Shown: positions 59,243 through 64,000 of the stretch, piece by piece
How positions within the stretch are numbered: the first letter of the stretch is position 1
How the letters are laid out: each line of letters opens with the position of its first letter
Origin: Brachynemurus nebulosus
Taxonomy: Eukaryota; Arthropoda; Insecta; Neuroptera; Myrmeleontidae
Direction: 5' to 3'
Assembly (NCBI GenBank): GCA_035578155.1
Contig: JAPWDM010000078.1
Coordinates: 186,001 to 250,000 of the forward strand
Length of the DNA: 64,000 nucleotides
Notes under the pieces: model-generated
What the model saw: only the letters and a program-made list of their open reading frames with translations
Database searches by the model: none
Told to the model about the DNA's origin: nothing
Position numbers and translations under genes: made by a program

Positions 59243-60154
59243 TTAATTTTTTTTTCATTACAATAAATAGTTTCTACAAAAAAAAAATTCCAAAAAATGT
59301 TTTTTTTAACACATTACTTGTAAAAGACACCCTTTAATATTCAAAGAATTTATCGAATATCTCGACAACACAAAACGCATTTTCAGCGCAAATAATTAAG
59401 TTGTTTTTTTTTCTGACGGACTCACACTTAGGCAGCCGATCCCATTGTCAACACGAAGTCTGTTTTGTTACACATATTCCGGAAATCAGGTGGATAAACC
59501 TTCGTTACCTTTAATTATCACCTTTCACTTTATTACGTCAATAGATTCAATATAGGTATATATTACCTATAATTGAATATGTTTACATAATATACCCAAA
59601 ATAATCTGTTTCGATGGTCATTTAATACATAATACAGCCAACGAAATAGGCAACCATCAAAATATGGTTAGTCATCAGGGCAGCAATATTAATGTTATAT
59701 ACGGCATACAATGTTATACAGGAACGTTTACACAAAGGAGTTGTTTGAGTGAGAGGCACCTGCATATTGGCGCCGAGGATGGATGCAGGGAAAGTTTACA
59801 TATTATGTAATCAGGAAATCTATATATACCTACACATGTGATCAAGTAATGTGTTACGTATATTACAGGCTTGTAAATGATATAATGTCCTAGGATAGTT
59901 GGAAAATGTGAATTGGGCAATAATATTCTAATTTTCGAAATTTGAAATTTCTTAGTTTGAAGACGATTAAATATATTTGATGACGTCATCGGGACTAACT
60001 TTCACTTTGGTTCCGAGACTATCAAAGTAGCGGAAGCATTGTGATCACTTTTGAAAAATGAAAAATTTTTCCCTCCAAAATAAAATTTTTTACGCACATT
60101 TTACGAGCTTCCTGAACAATTTTGGTTTGGTGTCTGTCTGTATGGTTTGCACCA

Positions 60155-60465
60155 AGTGGCATAACTTCTGAACTATTCGACTGTTTTTAATGAAATTTCC
60201 AGAAATTATGCAGTTTGGTTCCTAGATTGTTCCCTATGAATTTAATCGAAATCGGAGTAACGGTAGCTACGCCGCTACCATGTCATTCCATTAATATACT
60301 AAATGGCACCCAAGTGGTATAACTTCTGAACTATTCGATTGTTTTTTATGAAATTGTCAGAAATTATGCAGTCTGGTTCCTAGATGGTCCCCTAAAAATT
60401 TTATTGCATTCGAAGTAATCGTATCCACGGCGCTACCATGAAATATCATTAAATGTCAATATCTT
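60155..60465 (+). repeat. Two tandem units of about 158 bp
   Basis: CAAGTGG-ATAACTTCTGAAC begins units near 60154 and 60312. Both contain AAATTATGCAGT-TGGTTCC and end with CGCTACCATG. Similarity about 85% by eye. No reading frame. Confidence 0.75.
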
Positions 60466-63136
60466 ATTTACTGCTAGTCCCATTTCGTTCAAATTTTTAA
60501 AGTATTTTGGGGGTTAATTTCTAAAATATTTTTGCTATTATTTTATAATTTAACCTTTAAGTATTTTGAGTTACAATAATTTTTTATGAACTTTAAGGCG
60601 AATTGGCAGGGTATTTTTTTTTAAATTATATATTATCCAAACAACTGATATTACCATCAATTTGTAATAATTTTGGGATGAATTTTCGATTTTTCCTATC
60701 AAAATGGCGATATAAATAATATAAGTTTTGGTTTTGGTTAATTTTATAATATCAACATGATAAAAAAATAATAGAAAAAGCGAAAATCTGCCTTTAGTAC
60801 ACCGAAGTGAAAAAATGTTGCCCAATTGACTTCATTTGGATGTTCCGTTGTGTAAAATATGTCTTTGGCTTTGTATCAAAGCAATCAGTTTCGATGTTAG
60901 TCCAACACCGATGGAGAGAAAGCGTCATTAGTCGACAACATATTGTATCACATGTCATCACACGATCATATTGAAACAATACAGAGGTAGTAGGTATAGA
61001 TGCGAACAGAGGTGTTTTCACCTGGGCGTCACCATAAAACTTTTTCAGGCGGGATAAATAAATTAAAACTGTCTTTTCCATAATAAGTTTACAAAATGTT
61101 TAGGAAAGTTTCTGGAGTGCTGGATAGAGTTAGAAAACTAAAATCCGGTAGATCAGTGTACTGTGGGTGGGTGCCTGATGTGTTCGGGTCTTCCAGACAG
61201 AGACAGAAGAAAATGTAAAATAACCGAAAACACATTAAAAGCTTAAAAATGGACTGATTTTTAAAAACGAACTTTAAAGCTTGAGCTGTTTAGTCAATTT
61301 TTGAAATCGCTCATCGCCGAGAAGGAAAAATGGTTTTGATTAGCCATAATTTCTTTGCAATTATGGCCAAAATTTTTTCTGCAATCATTACTTCAAGAGT
61401 TATTAGTATTTAAACAAAATAAAGTGACTTGAATCGTTTTGTTTTTAGAGATTTCATGAATTGGTGATGGTGAGAACGCTGGGAATTACATCTTAGACTC
61501 TTAGAGCATATTTCTAACAAGTTTGTTAATTTCTAGATCAAATTTTAGTTTGATATTTATGAATTTTGTACATTTCCTTGTAAGTAACACAACCTATTGT
61601 TGTTTCTTTCTACCTCAGAGAATACAAAGTAGTAACAGAAATTAAAATATCGTTAACGTGGTTACAATTTAATGTGGTTTAGCGCGGAAAAATCATCTAA
61701 CAGCGGAAAAAAGATTTATATTTACTTTTGTAGTATTTTCGGTGTCTTCACACTACGGTCAGACGATTTTCCGGTCAGTCTACACTGTGGTCAGTCGACC
61801 TTGCGGTCAGTCCAGTTTGTAATAAAAAATTTTGACAATAACGTAATTAATGGCTTTAAGGAAATTTTTGACCGTTTGACTGAAAAATTTTGTCCAAGTT
61901 ACGATCAAAAAAAGAAAATTTTTGAGGCAACAAAAATATTTTTTGATTGAACAGAGAATGTTTGGTTCATATAACTTTGTTTACTTTTTTCGTAGAACAC
62001 TAGAAGCAAACTAATATCAAAAAAGTGTAGCTCGCTTGGAGTCATTTGTTGGTCTGTCACAGCATAAGGCATTTAGTCAGTCGGTGTCGGTATATACCGA
62101 ATACACTACGATTGTTATGTATTGTAAGACCATTGTTGCTTGACCTGCACGTTGCTCTATCCGATAATATGTGTTTTGTACTCTTAATTCTGACCTCTAA
62201 TATCTCCGACAGTAACAATACTAGAACTGCATGGAAGCAAGGTTTTCGAATGCTCACACTATCCTCTTCAAAGTAAAAATGCCTATTTTGTCCGAAAAAT
62301 TTCTTAGTTTTTAAAATATTCGTAAAAAAGTGCATTTTCTATGTTCTTTAAAAAATACGATAAAAATAACCCACGAGTTATGGGAATATTTGATCGACCA
62401 CGGTTCTTCTAAGTTCAAAATATCCTCAGAAACACATGATTCACAACGAAAACATCTAACCCCCCACGTTTCAGAAATACCCCCTTGTGAAACTTGTATT
62501 GACGCCAATGTATTTATTAAATAATAATATATAATAACAATATATATACATACGTTGCATTATTTCCTATAACGTTAGCGGTAAACATTTTTTGCTCGGC
62601 TACGAATTGAGAAATGAGTTATATTGTATAATAATGGAATATTACAATATAAGCGTATATCAACCTGCCATGCCATACCATCAACTTGTAAGCCATATTA
62701 GCAAAAATGATGGGAAAAGTTATCGTGTTGTAAAGCGTCTGTGTTGTAGCTATATTACATAATATTATAACCGTATACCTACTTACTTGTTGTTATATAA
62801 CTTCTACATATACTGGTGTCTATGTTATACGGGGTTATTTAGTTAGGTAGTTATTTCTTTTATAAACTAAAATTTACATATTTAATGAAAATCCGATAAT
62901 TGTGTTTGTGAAAATATTAGGGTGTTAGTAGGAACGACAGTAGCAGCATCAGTGTTTAAAATTTGTTCGAATATGTTCAATAATATTATGAATTGTCATT
63001 TAATGATGAAAATTATTTAGAAATTAGCCGTATTCCCACCCGATGGGATCGACCATCGGCAACATTTCAGGATGTCAGTCAGTGTTGAAGATTTATTAAA
63101 TAAGATATTATTTATTTTAATTGCCACAGTAGGTAA
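60466..63136. other. Intergenic, no supported gene
   Basis: A 40-codon plus-strand frame at 61096-61218 starts MFRKVSGVLDRVRKLKSG and is less AT-rich than its surroundings, but matches no family I recognise. Positions 61750-61815 hold imperfect CGGTCAGTC repeats. Confidence 0.3.
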
Positions 63137-63607
63137 CATATTTTTTTATTCCTCATGCGGGAAAAGTACTAACTTGGCGCACACATTTCTGTACGTAAGA
63201 TAGCTGTTTGCCCACTGTACTCTTCCCACATACTTTTTTGCGTGCGGAAAGTAACTTTCCACACGCAAATTGACAATAAAACACGCAAAGCCACCTCTTG
63301 ATTTTTCATTTAATAAATATTTCATAATTATTTCTATAGAAACCACCAACAAAATAATTTATACAATATTTAATTCAGAAAAAAAAGACGAACACTCAAA
63401 AATATTATTTTAAAAAGTAATAAAAATGTCAAAAATAGTAATAATAATAGAAAAAAGTATGTGAAATTCGTAATAAAAAATAGTATGTGCAACTCGTGCG
63501 GGATTGTCGATTGCCTTACTAAAGCGAATGAGCGCACGAACGTAGTGAGTGCGCTCAATTTCGCTTTCGTGGGCAATCGACAATTTCCCACACTTATTGC
63601 ACAATAT
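63137..63607. mobile_element. Hairpin-rich element, copy 2
   Basis: Matches 31070-31540 in the same orientation. It has a further small hairpin (GCGTGCGGAAAGTAACTTTC, 63240-63259, with CACACGC after) that is missing from copy 1. The 11-nt loop of the large stem (63538-63548) is the exact reverse complement of that in copy 1, while the stems are the same. Confidence 0.8.
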
Positions 63608-63639
63608 ACCTACTATTATATACCACTAACTTGAAAAAT

Positions 63640-63830
63640 GACGAATTTCCATACAAATTTTCATCCACTAAGGAGACCTACTTAGGAGACGAATTTTCAA
63701 AAATCCTTTCTTAGTGCTTACCTACGTTACATAGGGAATTCCTCTGTAAAATTTCATTCTTCTAAACCCAACGGTTTAGGCTGTGCGTTGTCAGTCAGTC
63801 AGACAGGCAGTCACTGTTAGAGGTTCATAA
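63640..63830 (+). repeat. Dispersed repeat remnant with CAGTCAGTCAGACAGGCAG
   Basis: Contains AACCCAACGGTTTAGGCTGTG and GCGTTGTCAGTCAGTCAGAC, a type of sequence widely seen in insect repeat families. Ends are not resolved. Confidence 0.45.
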
Positions 63831-64000
63831 AGTAGATTTTACTTTGAAAATTGTTAATTTTTGCTACAACGATTCAAATTACCCTGAAAACGCGACATTT
63901 CTTAAAGATTACGTAATAACATTTTGTTACCAAACATGTCCATGTTCTAGAATTCAAACAAATATTTGCTTTTAATCAAAGTTTTGAGATTATAAACGAC

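Overview
This window is AT-rich nuclear DNA of an animal, almost certainly an insect. The genes have short GT-AG introns, TATA boxes with TCAGT-type initiators, many (TA)n microsatellites and dense non-autonomous DNA transposons (hAT-, mariner- and piggyBac-like). No operons, ribosome binding sites or prokaryotic features are seen. The order and species cannot be named from the sequence alone.

Region 1 (about 2.5-25.1 kb) is a cluster of eight small secreted-protein genes in the orientation + - + - - + + -. All encode Kazal-like domains of the vasotab type (six cysteines, C-x3-C-x7-C-x14-C-x6-C-x14-C, with a DNTGN motif and a QCENR-AGW block). Each has a tiny first exon of 25 or 28 nt that begins the signal peptide, followed by one large exon. 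Seven are close paralogues that share a promoter module (CACGTG/TGATCA block, TATA box, initiator), the start MKY-AII and a conserved 3' flanking block. Six of those seven have two domains and a two-cysteine tail; the seventh has expanded to 15 domains (939 aa). The eighth gene is a divergent four-domain relative without the shared promoter. The repeats around the genes show that the cluster grew by duplication and inversion and was then invaded by transposons: one inserted into a promoter, one into an intron, several into the shared 3' flanks.

Region 2 (about 25.1-64 kb) is mostly intergenic or intronic repeat sequence. It holds hAT-type elements with recognisable 8-bp target duplications, a piggyBac-like MITE in TTAA, TA-flanked elements, a dispersed repeat carrying a threonine-tRNA-like core, foldback elements, a 169-bp tandem array and several paralogous duplications, some of which supply 'empty sites' for the insertions. 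The only convincing coding sequence is a pair of in-frame minus-strand exons at 50068-50706, the 3' end of an unrecognised gene. Two weaker candidate first exons lie on the plus strand (41020 and 47362).

The most unusual items are the promoter-sharing Kazal cluster with an orphan promoter half at 14545-14627, a hairpin element whose 11-nt loop is exactly inverted between two copies, hAT-type MITEs that carry CTTGGT hexamer arrays, and a set of TIR elements that carry their own terminal motif repeatedly inside.
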